Assembly: GCF_017352135.1 (NCBI RefSeq)
Contig: NZ_CP071454.1
Location: 1,397,501 to 1,461,500 of the forward strand
Direction of reading: 5' to 3'
DNA: 64,000 bases
Source: Rhizobium lentis
Lineage (GTDB): Bacteria > Pseudomonadota > Alphaproteobacteria > Rhizobiales > Rhizobiaceae
Shown here: positions 1-12,257 of the stretch, one piece after another
Layout: each line of letters starts with the position of its first letter
Position numbering within the stretch: position 1 is the stretch's first letter
Translations under genes and position numbers: made by a program
Notes under the pieces: model-generated
Seen by the model: the letters and a program-made list of their open reading frames with translations, nothing else
What the model was told of the DNA's origin: nothing
Databases searched by the model: none

Positions 1-262
1 CATCGCCAAGGGCGTCGTTCCCGGCGCGAAGATCCGCCAGGGCCAGGTGATCGGCTGGGTCGGCACAACAGGCGAATCCACCGGGCCGCATCTACATTAC
101 GAGTTGATCGTCAACGGCACCAAGGTCGATCCGCTGCGCATCCGACTCCCGGGCGGCAAGTCGCTGCAAGGCGAAACGCTGGCGAAATTCGAAGATGAGC
201 GCAAGCGTATCGATACGCTGCTCAACAATCCGCCGGCGCAGGACCAGATGGCGAGCAAGTAA
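1..262 (+). CDS. M23-family peptidase (LysM/M23-like), C-terminal part only
   Basis: This is the 3' end of a gene that starts before the window; the frame is open from base 2. The visible 86 residues contain the end of an M23 (lysostaphin-type) metallopeptidase domain: an IGWVGTTGESTGPHLHYE segment, in which the HLH motif supplies one of the zinc ligands and the catalytic histidine, followed by a VNGTKVDPLR segment typical of the domain end. A charged C-terminal tail follows. Such proteins cut or regulate cutting of peptidoglycan cross-links in the periplasm. The N-terminal signal and any LysM or coiled-coil region are outside the window, so whether it is an active hydrolase or an EnvC/NlpD-like activator cannot be told. 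Confidence 0.85.
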   Translation, partial: IAKGVVPGAKIRQGQVIGWVGTTGESTGPHLHYELIVNGTKVDPLRIRLPGGKSLQGETLAKFEDERKRIDTLLNNPPAQDQMASK

Positions 263-314
263 AATCCATTTCGCCGATCGGCTGAGATGCTTTTGGTAGC
301 GGCCGACCAAACGA

Positions 315-338
315 AAATGGCGGCCGAAGCCGCCATTT
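315..338. terminator. bidirectional intrinsic terminator between the M23 peptidase gene and clpB
   Basis: A perfect 10-bp stem (AAATGGCGGC, loop CGAA, GCCGCCATTT) sits between the two convergent stop codons. The A-tract on one side and T-tract on the other allow it to end transcripts from both directions. Confidence 0.75.
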
Positions 339-351
339 CCGGCGACGTTGC

Positions 352-2952
<2,601 letters not shown>

Positions 2953-3114
2953 ATTCTACCTCCATTGATCGCCCTGCCCTTTCGAGGCGCAGACCGATGA
3001 TTGAGATCAACCCCCTGAAAAGGCAGGCCGTGCTTGCCCGTTGCGATTGGGGCGAAGCAGTTCGAGGAGAATATGGTAGCCTGTTCTTCGAGTTTAAAGA
3101 GCCGGCAAAAATGA

Positions 3115-3141
3115 AAATCCCCGGCACCAGTCCGGGGATTT
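3115..3141 (-). terminator. intrinsic terminator downstream of the DUF4167 gene
   Basis: Inverted repeat AAATCCCCGG / CCGGGGATTT with a 7-base loop, located between the end of the DUF4167 gene and the clpB start. The T-run after the stem in minus-strand reading supports termination of the upstream minus-strand gene. Confidence 0.65.
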
Positions 3142-3198
3142 CAAGCAATTCGAGTAGATGGCAGAAGGCCCGCTTCCTCTTAAAGAAGAAGCGCCGGC

Positions 3199-3918
3199 TC
3201 ACTCTGATGCCGCGTCCGCCAACACAGGTGCCTCGGCGGTGCCACCTTCACCTTCGGAGGCTGCATCGCCTTCAGCGCCACGACGCGGGCGACGGGGACG
3301 ATTGCCGGCGCTGCGGCGGCGGGGCTGGCGTTCGCGCGGCTGACCGGTGGAACCTTCTTCGTCCATGGCAACCTCGGCTGGAATGCCTTCGATCTCCGGC
3401 TGAGGACCGGTTCCGTCGATCACCTCGGGCTGCAGTGCTGGAGCAGGTGCGGCAACCGGTGCTGCCGGCCGCGGCTGCGGCTGATGCTGCCTGTTCTGCG
3501 GAGGTTGAACGATGGCGACATCATCGCCGTCATTGTCAGTGTTGTCGATATCGTCGCTGTCGCGATCGGCGCCGTCTCGCTCATTGTATTCGCCGCGGTC
3601 GTCGCGCTGGAAGCGCTCCTGCATCTGAGCCTGGGCGCTTGCGATGATACGATTATAATGTTCGGCGTGCTGAAGATAGTTCTCGGCCATGACGCGGTCG
3701 CCGGAGCTCTGGGCGTCCCGGGCAAGCTGCGCATATTTTTCTGCGATATGCTGCGCGGTACCGCGAATCTTCACATCGGGTCCGGAGCTGTCATAGGTCC
3801 GGGTCAGCGGATTGCCGCCCTTGCGGTTGAAATTGTTGTTATTGTTATTTCCACCGCCGCCATTGTTATTGTTGTTACCACGCCCTCGACCGCGCTTGTT
3901 CTGCTGTCCTGGCCTCAT
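3199..3918 (-). CDS. DUF4167 domain-containing protein
   Basis: Alphaproteobacterial protein of unknown function, 239 residues. It begins MRPGQQNKRGRGRG, the family signature, followed by two runs of asparagine broken by glycine (about residues 15-31). Next comes the conserved block PLTRTYDSSGPDVKIRGTAQ and a predicted helical stretch (about 45-95) that is the DUF4167 core. The rest is acidic and then Pro/Ala/Arg-rich, probably disordered, with a basic cluster RRRSAGNRPRRPRRG near the C-terminus. The composition suggests nucleic acid or RNA binding, which is inference only. The start at 3918 is chosen because AGGTGA lies 7 bases upstream and it gives the canonical N-terminus; an in-frame ATG 54 bases earlier lacks this. 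Confidence 0.85.
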   Translation of the reverse strand: MRPGQQNKRGRGRGNNNNNGGGGNNNNNNFNRKGGNPLTRTYDSSGPDVKIRGTAQHIAEKYAQLARDAQSSGDRVMAENYLQHAEHYNRIIASAQAQMQERFQRDDRGEYNERDGADRDSDDIDNTDNDGDDVAIVQPPQNRQHQPQPRPAAPVAAPAPALQPEVIDGTGPQPEIEGIPAEVAMDEEGSTGQPRERQPRRRSAGNRPRRPRRGAEGDAASEGEGGTAEAPVLADAASE

Positions 3919-4261
3919 AGATCGTTCACCTGAATTCTCTGTTTGTGATGGATACATGGCACCAACCGCCATGACCGGAAAACCGCGTCAGGACCTTTGT
4001 GCCGCGAGCATACTGCGCCTTCGCGCCGACCTGCCGCTTGGTTCTCAAGTCAGATTGACTGATTCACGCATTGGGTCGTGTTCAACCGCTGAAACTCTCG
4101 TTTAAAAGAGCGGACCCCCGAGGCAAACCAAGTACCGAACGAATCTCGTTCATTCCTATCTGCCCAACACGTGACCGCAACCTATATTGCTTCCTCAGGA
4201 AATCCAAGCCTTTTCTTCGCAATAGCAATAATGTCCTGTCCGATGCCGCAATTATCGCCCA
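3919..4261. other. 343-base spacer between the prmC end and the DUF4167 start
   Basis: No gene is convincing here in either strand. It must hold the promoter and leader of the DUF4167 gene and the 3' end of the prfA-prmC transcript. I see no clear hairpin with a T-run and no tRNA-like fold. Confidence 0.5.
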
Positions 4262-5122
4262 TCACGCGAGCGCGAACACGAGCACCCTGTCGTTCTGACC
4301 ATAATCTTTCACGGATTTGAGGCACTTGAAGCCTTCCGCTTCGAAGATCGCCGTCACATCGTTTCGCTGATCGTAGCCGATTTCCAGTCCGACGATCGCG
4401 TCGGGCTTCATGAACCTGGCCGCATCCTTAGCTATGGCTTTGTAGGCGTCAAGCCCATCGGAGCCGCCATCCAGAGCCGCAACCGGATCAAATTTCGTCA
4501 CTTCGGGAGCGAGATCGTGAACGACATTGGATGCAATATAGGGCGGATTTGAGACAATCGCGTGAAACGAACCTTGGATGTTTTCAAACCAGCTCGACTG
4601 TATGGCCTGAAAACGATCCTGCAATCCGTTTCTCTCTGCGTTCGACCTTGCCGTCAGCAGTGCATCCGCCGATATGTCGCTACCGACTCCCGATGCCTCA
4701 GGACACTCGCTCAAGAGTGCAAGGCATATCGCCCCCGTCCCGGTTCCCATGTCTAGAATATGGAGATGGCCCTGAACCTTTGCAAGGTCCCTGAGATAGA
4801 TCAGCGCCGTGTCGACCAGGATTTCCGTATCCGGCCGCGGTTCCAGCGTTTCCGCCGAAAGCCGAAGCGGCAGGCCGTAAAATTCCCGCTCGCCGAGGAT
4901 GCGATGCACCGGCTCATGGCCGAGCCGCCGTTCGATCGCCGCGAAAATCCCCTCAATCTGCTCAGGCGAAAGCCTCTCGGCCGATCGCGTCAGCAGCTCT
5001 GTCGACGACAGCTTCAGAAGGCCCGCGATAAGCAGCCGTGCATCGGTCGCCGGATCGATGATGCCTGCTTCGGAGAAGCGACGCCGCGCTTCGGCAAGCA
5101 TATCGGCGACCGTGGCGCTCAT
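4262..5122 (-). CDS. prmC: peptide chain release factor N5-glutamine methyltransferase PrmC (HemK)
   Basis: PrmC methylates the glutamine of the GGQ motif of release factors RF1 and RF2 with S-adenosylmethionine, raising termination efficiency. The 286 residues show the N-terminal helical substrate-binding part (about 1-85), the SAM-binding motif [16 protein letters not shown] near 122-137, and the catalytic NPPY motif in [11 protein letters not shown] near 190. The start codon overlaps the stop of prfA in an ATGA arrangement, so substrate and modifying enzyme are translationally coupled. Family length is normal. Confidence 0.95.
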   Translation of the reverse strand: MSATVADMLAEARRRFSEAGIIDPATDARLLIAGLLKLSSTELLTRSAERLSPEQIEGIFAAIERRLGHEPVHRILGEREFYGLPLRLSAETLEPRPDTEILVDTALIYLRDLAKVQGHLHILDMGTGTGAICLALLSECPEASGVGSDISADALLTARSNAERNGLQDRFQAIQSSWFENIQGSFHAIVSNPPYIASNVVHDLAPEVTKFDPVAALDGGSDGLDAYKAIAKDAARFMKPDAIVGLEIGYDQRNDVTAIFEAEGFKCLKSVKDYGQNDRVLVFALA

Positions 5123-6198
5123 TGCTGTTCGCCGAGCTGGGCCAACTGGCTCGCCTGGTAATCGGCCATCAGCGCATCGACCACCTCCTCGATCTCGCCT
5201 TCCATCATCCGGTCGAGCTTGTAGAGCGTCAGATTGATCCGATGGTCCGTGACACGGCCCTGAGGGAAATTATAGGTGCGAATGCGTTCGGAGCGATCCC
5301 CGGAGCCGACCTGGCTCTTGCGGTCGGCTGAACGTTCGTTGTCGGCTCGCTGCCGCTCGGCGTCGTACAATCGGGATCGCAGCACCTGCATCGCCTTGGC
5401 GCGATTCTGGTGTTGCGATTTTTCCGAACTGGTGACGACGATGCCGCTCGGCAGATGGGTGATGCGCACCGCCGAATCGGTCGTGTTGACATGCTGACCG
5501 CCGGCGCCCGAAGAGCGCATGGTGTCGATGCGGATATCTTCCGGCCGGATCTCGATGTCGATCTCCTCGGCCTCCGGCAGAACGGCCACCGTCGCGGCCG
5601 AGGTATGGATGCGCCCACCCGCCTCGGTTTCCGGCACGCGCTGCACGCGGTGCACGCCGGATTCGAATTTCAGCTTGGCAAAGACGCCCCGGCCGGTGAT
5701 CGTCGCGATGATTTCCTTGTAGCCGCCCGCCTCGCCCTCGCTTGCCGAGAGAACTTCAACCTTCCAGCCCTTTTCCGCCGCAAAACGCTCGTACATGCGA
5801 AACAGATCGCCCGCAAAAAGCGCAGCTTCCGAGCCGCCGGTGCCGGCCCGGATTTCAAGAATCGCGCTTTTTTCGTCGGCTGCATCCTTCGGCAGAAGCA
5901 GGATCTGCATTTCCTGCTCCAGCGCCTCGATCCGGGCTTTCACGTCGGGCAGTTCGAGTTCGGCGAGATCGCGCATCTCGCGATCGACCGATTTGTCCTC
6001 GAGCAGGGTTTCGAGATCGGCAAGTTCGTCGATGGATTTCTGATAGGCGCGGATTTTCGTCACGACAGGCTGCAGCTCGGAATATTCAGAAGCGAGCTTC
6101 ACATAGACGTCGGCGGCAGGACCTGCCGACATGCGCGCCTCGATCTCGCCGAAACGGCGTTCCAGCTCGCGCATCTTTTCAACGGGAAGCTTCGCCAC
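5119..6198 (-). CDS. prfA: peptide chain release factor 1
   Basis: RF1 reads UAA and UAG at the ribosomal A site and triggers peptide release. The protein has 359 residues, normal for the family. The catalytic GGQ lies in [18 protein letters not shown] near residue 231, and the class I signature [17 protein letters not shown] near 306 is typical of RF1. The start is GTG with GGAG six bases upstream. The prmC gene follows with a 4-base overlap; its product methylates the glutamine of this GGQ. Confidence 0.97.
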   Translation of the reverse strand: MAKLPVEKMRELERRFGEIEARMSAGPAADVYVKLASEYSELQPVVTKIRAYQKSIDELADLETLLEDKSVDREMRDLAELELPDVKARIEALEQEMQILLLPKDAADEKSAILEIRAGTGGSEAALFAGDLFRMYERFAAEKGWKVEVLSASEGEAGGYKEIIATITGRGVFAKLKFESGVHRVQRVPETEAGGRIHTSAATVAVLPEAEEIDIEIRPEDIRIDTMRSSGAGGQHVNTTDSAVRITHLPSGIVVTSSEKSQHQNRAKAMQVLRSRLYDAERQRADNERSADRKSQVGSGDRSERIRTYNFPQGRVTDHRINLTLYKLDRMMEGEIEEVVDALMADYQASQLAQLGEQQ

Positions 6199-6226
6199 CC
6201 TTCACTCCGATTCTTCTTCTATCTGT

Positions 6227-8494
6227 CTAAAGGGGAATATTGTGGCTGTCGGCGAAGCGGGCAAGCACCTCGCGCATCGGTTCCGTGCTGCGATGATCAT
6301 CCAGTACTTCGTCCATCGCCTTCGCAAGCGCCCCGACATCAAGCCCCAGCAGCATCGCCTTCACCGGCCCGATCGAGGCCGGCGACATCGAGATCGAGCG
6401 AAAGCCGATGCCGAGCAGCGCCATTGCCGAAAGCGGCTTGCCGGCAAGCTCGCCGCAGAGCGTCACGGGCGTCTTGTTCCGATCCGCCCCTCGCACGATA
6501 TCCCGCAGGATGCGCAAAAACGGCTTGCCAAGCGGATCGAAGCGATCCGACACCCGCGCATTGCCGCGATCGACTGCCATCGCAAACTGGAAGAGGTCGT
6601 TGGAACCGACCGACACGAAATCGACCGCCTCCATCAGTTCGTCGAGTTGCCAAAGCAATGCAGGCACCTCCAGCATCGCTCCGAATTGCAGCTTGCGCGG
6701 CAGCCCATGACCGAAGCGCGAGAGATGCTGGACTTCCTTCTGCAAGAGCTCGCGCACTATCTTCAGCTCGGAAACCTCGGTCACCATCGGCACCATCAGC
6801 TTCAGCTCGGTGTCGGCAGACGCCTTCAGCAGAGCGCGCAGCTGGGTGCGCAATAGTCCTGGCCGGTCGAGCGACAGCCGGATGGCGCGCCAGCCGAGCG
6901 CGGGGTTTTCCTCCTCGTGACCACGAAAATAGGGCACGACCTTGTCGCCGCCGATATCGAGCGTGCGGAAGGTAACGGCGCGACCTGCCGCCTGTTTGAT
7001 CACATTGCGGTAGAACTGCTCCTGTTCCTCCGCCTTCGGCATGGTGGAGGCGATCATGAATTGCAGCTCGGTGCGGAAGAGACCGATGCCCTCCGCACCC
7101 GATTCCGAAAGCTGCGGCAGATCGACCAGTAGGCCGGCATTCATCATCAGGGAGATCCGCTGGCCATCCTTGGTGACCGGCTCGATGGCGCGCAACGCCC
7201 GGAACTGCTCCTGCCGCCGGGCGCGGAAGCGGACCTTTTCCTCATAGGAGCGCCGATGATCGGCCATCGGCCGCAGATGAACATGCCCCTCATCGGCATC
7301 GATGATCACGGCATCGCCATTCTCGGCAAGTGCCACGACGCCCGCCGCCTGGCCGATGACGGGAATGCCCATGGCGCGGGCGACGATCACCACATGGCTC
7401 GTCACCGCCCCCTCTTCCAGCACCAATCCGCGCACGTTGGCGCGCGGGTAATCGAGCAGCTCGGCCGCCCCCATGGCCCGCGCCAGGATGATCGCGTCGC
7501 TGGGGAAACCTTCAGCGGTCGTGCGGCCGGTGTAACCCGTCAACTGCCTGAGCAACCGGTTCGCCAGATCCTCGAAATCATGCATGCGTTCGCGCAGATA
7601 GGGGTCTGTCAACCGCATCATCCGCGCCTTGGTGTCGCTCTGCACCTTCTCCACTGCAGCTTCCGCCGTCAGGCCGTTGCGGATCGCCTCCTCGAGCTTG
7701 CGCACCCAGCCCTGGTCGTGCGCGAACATGCGATAGGTTTCGAGCACCTCGCGATGCTCTCCTTCCATCGAGACGTCCCGACGCGACAGCATGTCGTCGA
7801 TCGAGATACGGAGCGAACCCATCGCCTCCGCCAACCGGCGGATTTCCTTCTCTGCATCCTCGTTCAGCAGATTGGTGACGACGATGCGCGGCTCGTGCAA
7901 GACGACATAGCCGAGGCCGATGCCGTCATTATAGGTATCGCCGTCGATCGTCACCGATCGCGTCAGGTCGAGCTCGAGGCCGGGCTTGGTGATCTTCTTG
8001 AGCTCGCCGGTGGCGATCATCTCGGCAAGCACCATCGCCGTCGTTTCGAGCGCCTCGACCTCCTCATCGCGATAGTTGCGACTCGCTTTGTTCTGCACGA
8101 CGAGAACACCGAGCGAGCGACCCGTTCTCAAGATCGGCACGCCGAGGAAGGAATGGTAGATTTCTTCGCCCGTCTCCGGCAGGTAGCGGAACGCCGGATG
8201 CGATTGCGCGTCGGAAAGGTTCAGCGGCTGCGCCGAGGCGGCGATCGTGCCGACGAGGCCCTGCCCCATCTTCAGCTGCGCCAGGTGTACGGCTTCGCTT
8301 TTGAGACCTTCGGTCGCGTAGAGTTCGAGCACGCCGTCAGCGCGCAGCACGTAGACCGAGCAAACCTCAGCCACCATATTGCTGGCGATCTGGCGGACGA
8401 TCCGGTCAAGACGATCCTGCGGCTCCAGCGGCTCTGCCATCAACTCGCGCAGCCGCCTGAGCAGCACGCGCGGACCGCCGGAAAGGTCTCTCAT
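6227..8494 (-). CDS. ptsP: phosphoenolpyruvate-protein phosphotransferase PtsP (enzyme I-Ntr)
   Basis: First enzyme of the nitrogen-related phosphotransferase system: it takes phosphate from PEP and passes it to NPr and then EIIA-Ntr, a regulatory chain that controls potassium, nitrogen and carbon-storage responses rather than sugar uptake. At 755 residues it has an N-terminal GAF domain (about 1-160), which separates it from sugar-PTS enzyme I, then the swivelling phosphohistidine domain with GAVTSHVVIVARAMGIPVIG near 360, and the PEP-binding barrel with GIGLFRTELQFM and a C-terminal VTLCGELAG segment. It lies downstream of lysC on the same strand, an order I know from other rhizobia, and ahead of prfA. 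Confidence 0.95.
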   Translation of the reverse strand: MRDLSGGPRVLLRRLRELMAEPLEPQDRLDRIVRQIASNMVAEVCSVYVLRADGVLELYATEGLKSEAVHLAQLKMGQGLVGTIAASAQPLNLSDAQSHPAFRYLPETGEEIYHSFLGVPILRTGRSLGVLVVQNKASRNYRDEEVEALETTAMVLAEMIATGELKKITKPGLELDLTRSVTIDGDTYNDGIGLGYVVLHEPRIVVTNLLNEDAEKEIRRLAEAMGSLRISIDDMLSRRDVSMEGEHREVLETYRMFAHDQGWVRKLEEAIRNGLTAEAAVEKVQSDTKARMMRLTDPYLRERMHDFEDLANRLLRQLTGYTGRTTAEGFPSDAIILARAMGAAELLDYPRANVRGLVLEEGAVTSHVVIVARAMGIPVIGQAAGVVALAENGDAVIIDADEGHVHLRPMADHRRSYEEKVRFRARRQEQFRALRAIEPVTKDGQRISLMMNAGLLVDLPQLSESGAEGIGLFRTELQFMIASTMPKAEEQEQFYRNVIKQAAGRAVTFRTLDIGGDKVVPYFRGHEEENPALGWRAIRLSLDRPGLLRTQLRALLKASADTELKLMVPMVTEVSELKIVRELLQKEVQHLSRFGHGLPRKLQFGAMLEVPALLWQLDELMEAVDFVSVGSNDLFQFAMAVDRGNARVSDRFDPLGKPFLRILRDIVRGADRNKTPVTLCGELAGKPLSAMALLGIGFRSISMSPASIGPVKAMLLGLDVGALAKAMDEVLDDHRSTEPMREVLARFADSHNIPL

Positions 8495-8583
8495 GACGTC
8501 TCAAGCTCCCGAAACAACGCACTCAGTTCCGGCGGGCCCGCCTTCGTCTCTTCAACCTGAAGGGGCAGGCCGCCCGCTGGGAA

Positions 8584-9858
8584 TCAATTCTTATCCAGAC
8601 CGTAGCAGGAATGCAAAGTCCTGACAGCGAGTTCTGCATAGGGACCATCGATCAGGATGGAAATCTTGATCTCCGAGGTGGTGATCGCCTTGATGTTGAT
8701 GCCTTTTTCAGCAAGTGCACGAAACGCGGTGGCAGCGACGCCCGCATGGCTGCGCATGCCGATGCCGATGACCGATACCTTCACCAGCCCCGATTCGTTC
8801 TGCACGACATCGTAGCCGATCTTCTCCTTATGGTCGCCGAGTACCTTGATCGCCTTCTCGACATCGCCGGATGGCACAGTGAAGGTCATGTCGGTCTTCG
8901 ATCCGTCCTCGGAGATATTCTGGACGATCATGTCGACGTTGATATGGGATTCGGCAAGCGGCCCGAAGATCGCGGCGGAGACGCCGGGCCTGTCGGCAAG
9001 ACGGCGGAGCGAGATCTGAGCCTCATCCTTGGCATAGGCGATGCCGGTGACTACTTCCTGTTCCACGATTTCATCCTCGTCACAAATCAGCGTTCCGGGC
9101 GGGTTCAACAGATCGCCCATGCCCGGAGCATCGGGATCTTCGAAAGACGAGCGTACGAAGGTACGCACCTTGTGCACCATGGCAAGCTCGACTGAGCGCA
9201 CCTGCAGGACCTTGGCGCCGAGCGAGGCCATCTCGAGCATTTCCTCGAAGGCGATCTTCTTCAGCCGACGCGCCTGCGGCACGATACGCGGATCGGTCGT
9301 ATAGACGCCGTCGACATCGGTATAGATATCGCAGCGATCCGCTTTGACAGCTGCGGCAATGGCGACGGCCGACGTATCCGACCCGCCGCGTCCGAGGGTA
9401 GCGAGGCGGTTGTCAGGCCCCAACCCCTGGAAACCGGCGATGACGGCGACCTGTCCCTCGCCCATCCGCTTGATGATGTCCGAGCCGTCGATTTCCAGGA
9501 TCCGGGCCGCACCGTGCGCGTTGTCCGTGCGGATCGGAATCTGCCATCCCTGCCAGGAGCGGGCATTGATATCCATCGCCTGCAATGCGATCGCCAGCAA
9601 CCCCGAAGTCACCTGCTCGCCGGAGGCAACGACCGCATCATATTCACGCGCATCGTAAAACGGAGAATTGGCGCCGATGACCTTCGGCATGCCCTGCACC
9701 CAGCCGACGAGTTCATTGGTCTTGCCGGACATGGCCGAGACGACGACCGCCACCTCGTGGCCGGCATCGACTTCGCGTTTGACGTGGCGGGCAACGTTCT
9801 TGATGCGGTCCAGGTCAGCGACGGACGTGCCGCCGAATTTCATTACGATGCGTGCCAT
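8584..9858 (-). CDS. lysC: aspartate kinase
   Basis: Catalyses ATP-dependent phosphorylation of aspartate, the entry to lysine, threonine and methionine synthesis and to diaminopimelate for peptidoglycan. The 424 residues contain KFGGTSVADLDRIKNVA at the N-terminus, the kinase core with LGRGGSDTSAVAIAAA near 175 and YTDVDGVYTTDPR near 198, and two C-terminal ACT domains (about 265-420) that normally mediate feedback inhibition by lysine and/or threonine. An AGAGG site precedes the ATG. The ptsP gene follows after 89 bases on the same strand. Confidence 0.96.
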   Translation of the reverse strand: MARIVMKFGGTSVADLDRIKNVARHVKREVDAGHEVAVVVSAMSGKTNELVGWVQGMPKVIGANSPFYDAREYDAVVASGEQVTSGLLAIALQAMDINARSWQGWQIPIRTDNAHGAARILEIDGSDIIKRMGEGQVAVIAGFQGLGPDNRLATLGRGGSDTSAVAIAAAVKADRCDIYTDVDGVYTTDPRIVPQARRLKKIAFEEMLEMASLGAKVLQVRSVELAMVHKVRTFVRSSFEDPDAPGMGDLLNPPGTLICDEDEIVEQEVVTGIAYAKDEAQISLRRLADRPGVSAAIFGPLAESHINVDMIVQNISEDGSKTDMTFTVPSGDVEKAIKVLGDHKEKIGYDVVQNESGLVKVSVIGIGMRSHAGVAATAFRALAEKGINIKAITTSEIKISILIDGPYAELAVRTLHSCYGLDKN

Positions 9859-10152
9859 ATGCCTCTACCACGACTGGCGCCGGAGAGCGGAAAACCGGAC
9901 CCGGCATCACGAAAGCTCTGGGGCGGACCGCTTGGCGAAAGAGCCGGATTACCGATTTCTGGAACCGCTCTAAAAGCCCAGGCCTCAAAGGCCCCAAGTT
10001 GCGGCGTCTCTTAGCGAGTTTGGCGGGGGGAGGCAAGCGCGCGCGATAAAGCAATTGCCAAGCGGCTCCGCGTTTCATCGGGCTCCGCTCCGCGCCCCTT
10101 GACTTATGCCACCGATCGTCCGACTTCAAATGTCACGAACAAGGAGTGGACG
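9859..10152. promoter_or_regulatory. divergent promoter region of lysC and ubiG
   Basis: 294 bases without a credible gene separate the two divergent starts. On the plus strand CTTGAC at 10098-10103 could be a -35 element for ubiG, although the expected -10 position is poor. Nothing else stands out. Confidence 0.4.
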
Positions 10153-10899
10153 ATGACCGAAACCGCCAGAAGCACGATCGACCAGGGCGAAGTGGACCGC
10201 TTCTCGGCGATGGCGGCGGAATGGTGGAGCCCGACCGGCAAATTCAGGCCGCTGCACAAATTCAATCCCGTCCGCCTTGCTTATATAAGGGACAAGGCCT
10301 GCGAGAATTTCGGCCGCAATCCGAAAAGCGCTCGCCCGCTCGAGGGCCTGCGCGTGCTCGATATCGGCTGCGGTGGCGGCCTTCTGTCCGAGCCTGTCGC
10401 CCGCATGGGCGCTTCCGTCGTCGGCGCGGACCCTTCCGAGAAGAATATCGGCATCGCCTCGACCCATGCGAAGGCCTCCGGCGTTCCGGTCGATTACCGC
10501 GCCGTCACCGCCGAGGAACTCGCGGAGGCCGGTGAGACTTTCGATATCGTCTTGAACATGGAAGTGGTCGAGCATGTCGCCGACGTCGAATTCTTCATGA
10601 CGACCTGCGCGAAAATGGTCCGCCCCGGCGGCCTGATCATTGTTGCGACCATCAACCGCACGATGAAGGCGGCAGCGCTCGCCATCTTCGCCGCCGAGAA
10701 TATCTTACGCTGGCTGCCGCGCGGCACCCATCAGTATGAAAAGCTGGTGCGCCCGGCAGAACTGGAAAAACCGCTTGCGGCGAGCGGCCTCGACGTTATC
10801 GACCGCACCGGCGTATTTTTCAATCCGCTGTCAAACCAGTGGAACCTGTCTAAAGACATGGACGTAAATTATATGCTGCTGGCGAAGCGGCCGGCATAG
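10153..10899 (+). CDS. ubiG: ubiquinone biosynthesis O-methyltransferase UbiG
   Basis: SAM-dependent enzyme that carries out both O-methylation steps of ubiquinone synthesis. The 248-residue protein has the class I methyltransferase fold: motif [17 protein letters not shown] near 66-81, an acidic motif II around [25 protein letters not shown] near 137, and the C-terminal region [14 protein letters not shown] typical of UbiG/COQ3. AAGGAG lies 7 bases before the chosen ATG at 10153; the frame is open further upstream but without such a site. It is divergent from lysC. Confidence 0.94.
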   Translation: MTETARSTIDQGEVDRFSAMAAEWWSPTGKFRPLHKFNPVRLAYIRDKACENFGRNPKSARPLEGLRVLDIGCGGGLLSEPVARMGASVVGADPSEKNIGIASTHAKASGVPVDYRAVTAEELAEAGETFDIVLNMEVVEHVADVEFFMTTCAKMVRPGGLIIVATINRTMKAAALAIFAAENILRWLPRGTHQYEKLVRPAELEKPLAASGLDVIDRTGVFFNPLSNQWNLSKDMDVNYMLLAKRPA

Positions 10900-10964
10900 C
10901 CGGCTACACTTCGGCAGGCCCGAGCGGCGGTCCGGGCTGCGGGAAGCCGGAGGCTTGGGAACGG

Positions 10965-11393
10965 TCAGTTCACATCTTCCGGCAAAACAGGAATGGCGGC
11001 GATCTCGATGCCTTCTTCCACCAGCGCCTGCGCCTCGTCGACCGTCGCCTGGCCGATGATGCCGCGGGCGTCCGCCTCGCCATAGTGGATCTTCCGGGCT
11101 TCCTCGGGAAACTTGGTGCCGACGTCCTCGGAATTGGCCCTGACCGTGGCGACGGCCTCCTTCAGCTTTTGCAGGGCCTCCCGGCGCATGGCGTCCATCG
11201 CCAGCGTCTGCCTTTCGTCCTTCTTGCGCGCCGTCGACACCGAGGGCGCCATCAGAAGTTTCGATATGGCAACGGAATGGCAGACCGGGCAGGTGAGGAA
11301 ACCGGTCGCGACCTGACGGTCGAAATCGGCTGCTTCCGAAAACCAGCCTTCAAATTCATGGGCATTGTCACAGGTGAGGGAATAGCGGATCAA
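10965..11393 (-). CDS. DUF1178 family protein
   Basis: Small protein of unknown function, 142 residues, found throughout alpha- and betaproteobacteria. It starts IRYSLTCDNAHEFEGWF, with two CxxC-type cysteine groups (Cys8 region and LTCPVCHS near 35) that look like a zinc ribbon, then a helical middle and an acidic C-terminus. The start is TTG, overlapping the stop of the upstream nitrilase-family gene as TTGA, so the two are translationally coupled. It is the last gene of a comF-grxC-nitrilase-DUF1178 minus-strand run. Confidence 0.88.
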   Translation of the reverse strand: MIRYSLTCDNAHEFEGWFSEAADFDRQVATGFLTCPVCHSVAISKLLMAPSVSTARKKDERQTLAMDAMRREALQKLKEAVATVRANSEDVGTKFPEEARKIHYGEADARGIIGQATVDEAQALVEEGIEIAAIPVLPEDVN

Positions 11394-12247
11394 GCGGCGA
11401 CGCCTCCTGCGACTGCCCCCGCAATCCTCTCGACGGAAAACTCCCGGCCGTTTCTCAAGTTCGGAATCTTGTCATGAGCCGTCTTGACCGCGCCGGGATC
11501 GATCTCGGCTAGGATGACCGCTTCGCCGGTAGCGCCGGCCGATGCCAGCACCGTGCCCCAGGGATCGATGATCATCGAATGGCCGAAGGTCTCGCGCCCG
11601 TCCTCGTGCCGACCGGCCTGCGCGGCGGCGATGACGAAAACGCCGTTCTCGATCGCGCGTGCGCGCAACAGGATCTCCCAATGCGCCTCGCCGGTCTGCC
11701 TGGTGAAGGCGGCTGGAACCGTCATCACCTCGGCGCCTGCTACCGCCTGGGCGCGGAATAGCGCCGGAAAGCGAACGTCATAGCAGATGGCAAAACCCAT
11801 CTCCGCGAAGGGCAGTGACAGAACGCGCGCCTCCGATCCGGCTGTATAGGCGGCACTTTCCCGCCAGCTCTCGCCATTATCGAGATCGACGTCGAACATG
11901 TGGATCTTGTCGTAGCGATTGAGAATTCGGCCATCCGGTCCGAACAGGAAACCCCGATTGGCGAGCTTGCCGTCGGCAAGGGCGATTGCCGTGGAGCCGA
12001 CATGCAGGTAGATGCCGAGTTCCCTGGCAAGATCAGCGCCGGTCTCGACGATGACGTCATTCGTCTCGTCGGCCAGCACCGCACGTGCGGCAGCGCGGTC
12101 GCGCTGCAGCATGCCGGTCATCTCAGGCGTTTGCACATAAATCGCCCCGCCAGCCGCTGCCTCGCGCACCAGTCCGGCCATGGCGGCGGCGTTTTTCACT
12201 GGATCGACCCCTGAGCACATTTGAACGGCGGCGGCTTTGAAGCTCAT
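11390..12247 (-). CDS. carbon-nitrogen hydrolase (Nit1/Nit2-type nitrilase family)
   Basis: Cytoplasmic amidase of the nitrilase superfamily, 285 residues. The Glu-Lys-Cys triad is visible: Glu in QTPEMTG near 45, Lys in NRYDKIHMFDVD near 115, and Cys in MGFAICYDVRFPALFR near 150. This branch includes deaminated-glutathione amidases (repair of a glutathione side product) and omega-amidases; the neighbouring glutaredoxin makes the first attractive, but that is inference. GAGGAAG lies 5 bases before the ATG. The gene begins 10 bases after the grxC stop and overlaps the DUF1178 start. Confidence 0.9.
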   Translation of the reverse strand: MSFKAAAVQMCSGVDPVKNAAAMAGLVREAAAGGAIYVQTPEMTGMLQRDRAAARAVLADETNDVIVETGADLARELGIYLHVGSTAIALADGKLANRGFLFGPDGRILNRYDKIHMFDVDLDNGESWRESAAYTAGSEARVLSLPFAEMGFAICYDVRFPALFRAQAVAGAEVMTVPAAFTRQTGEAHWEILLRARAIENGVFVIAAAQAGRHEDGRETFGHSMIIDPWGTVLASAGATGEAVILAEIDPGAVKTAHDKIPNLRNGREFSVERIAGAVAGGVAA

Positions 12248-12257
12248 AGAATCTTCC

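Noticed and set aside
2953..3114. Sigma-32 heat-shock promoter for clpB
   Set aside because: A CTCGAA/CCCC-like combination exists but spacing does not fit CTTGAA-N13-CCCCAT.
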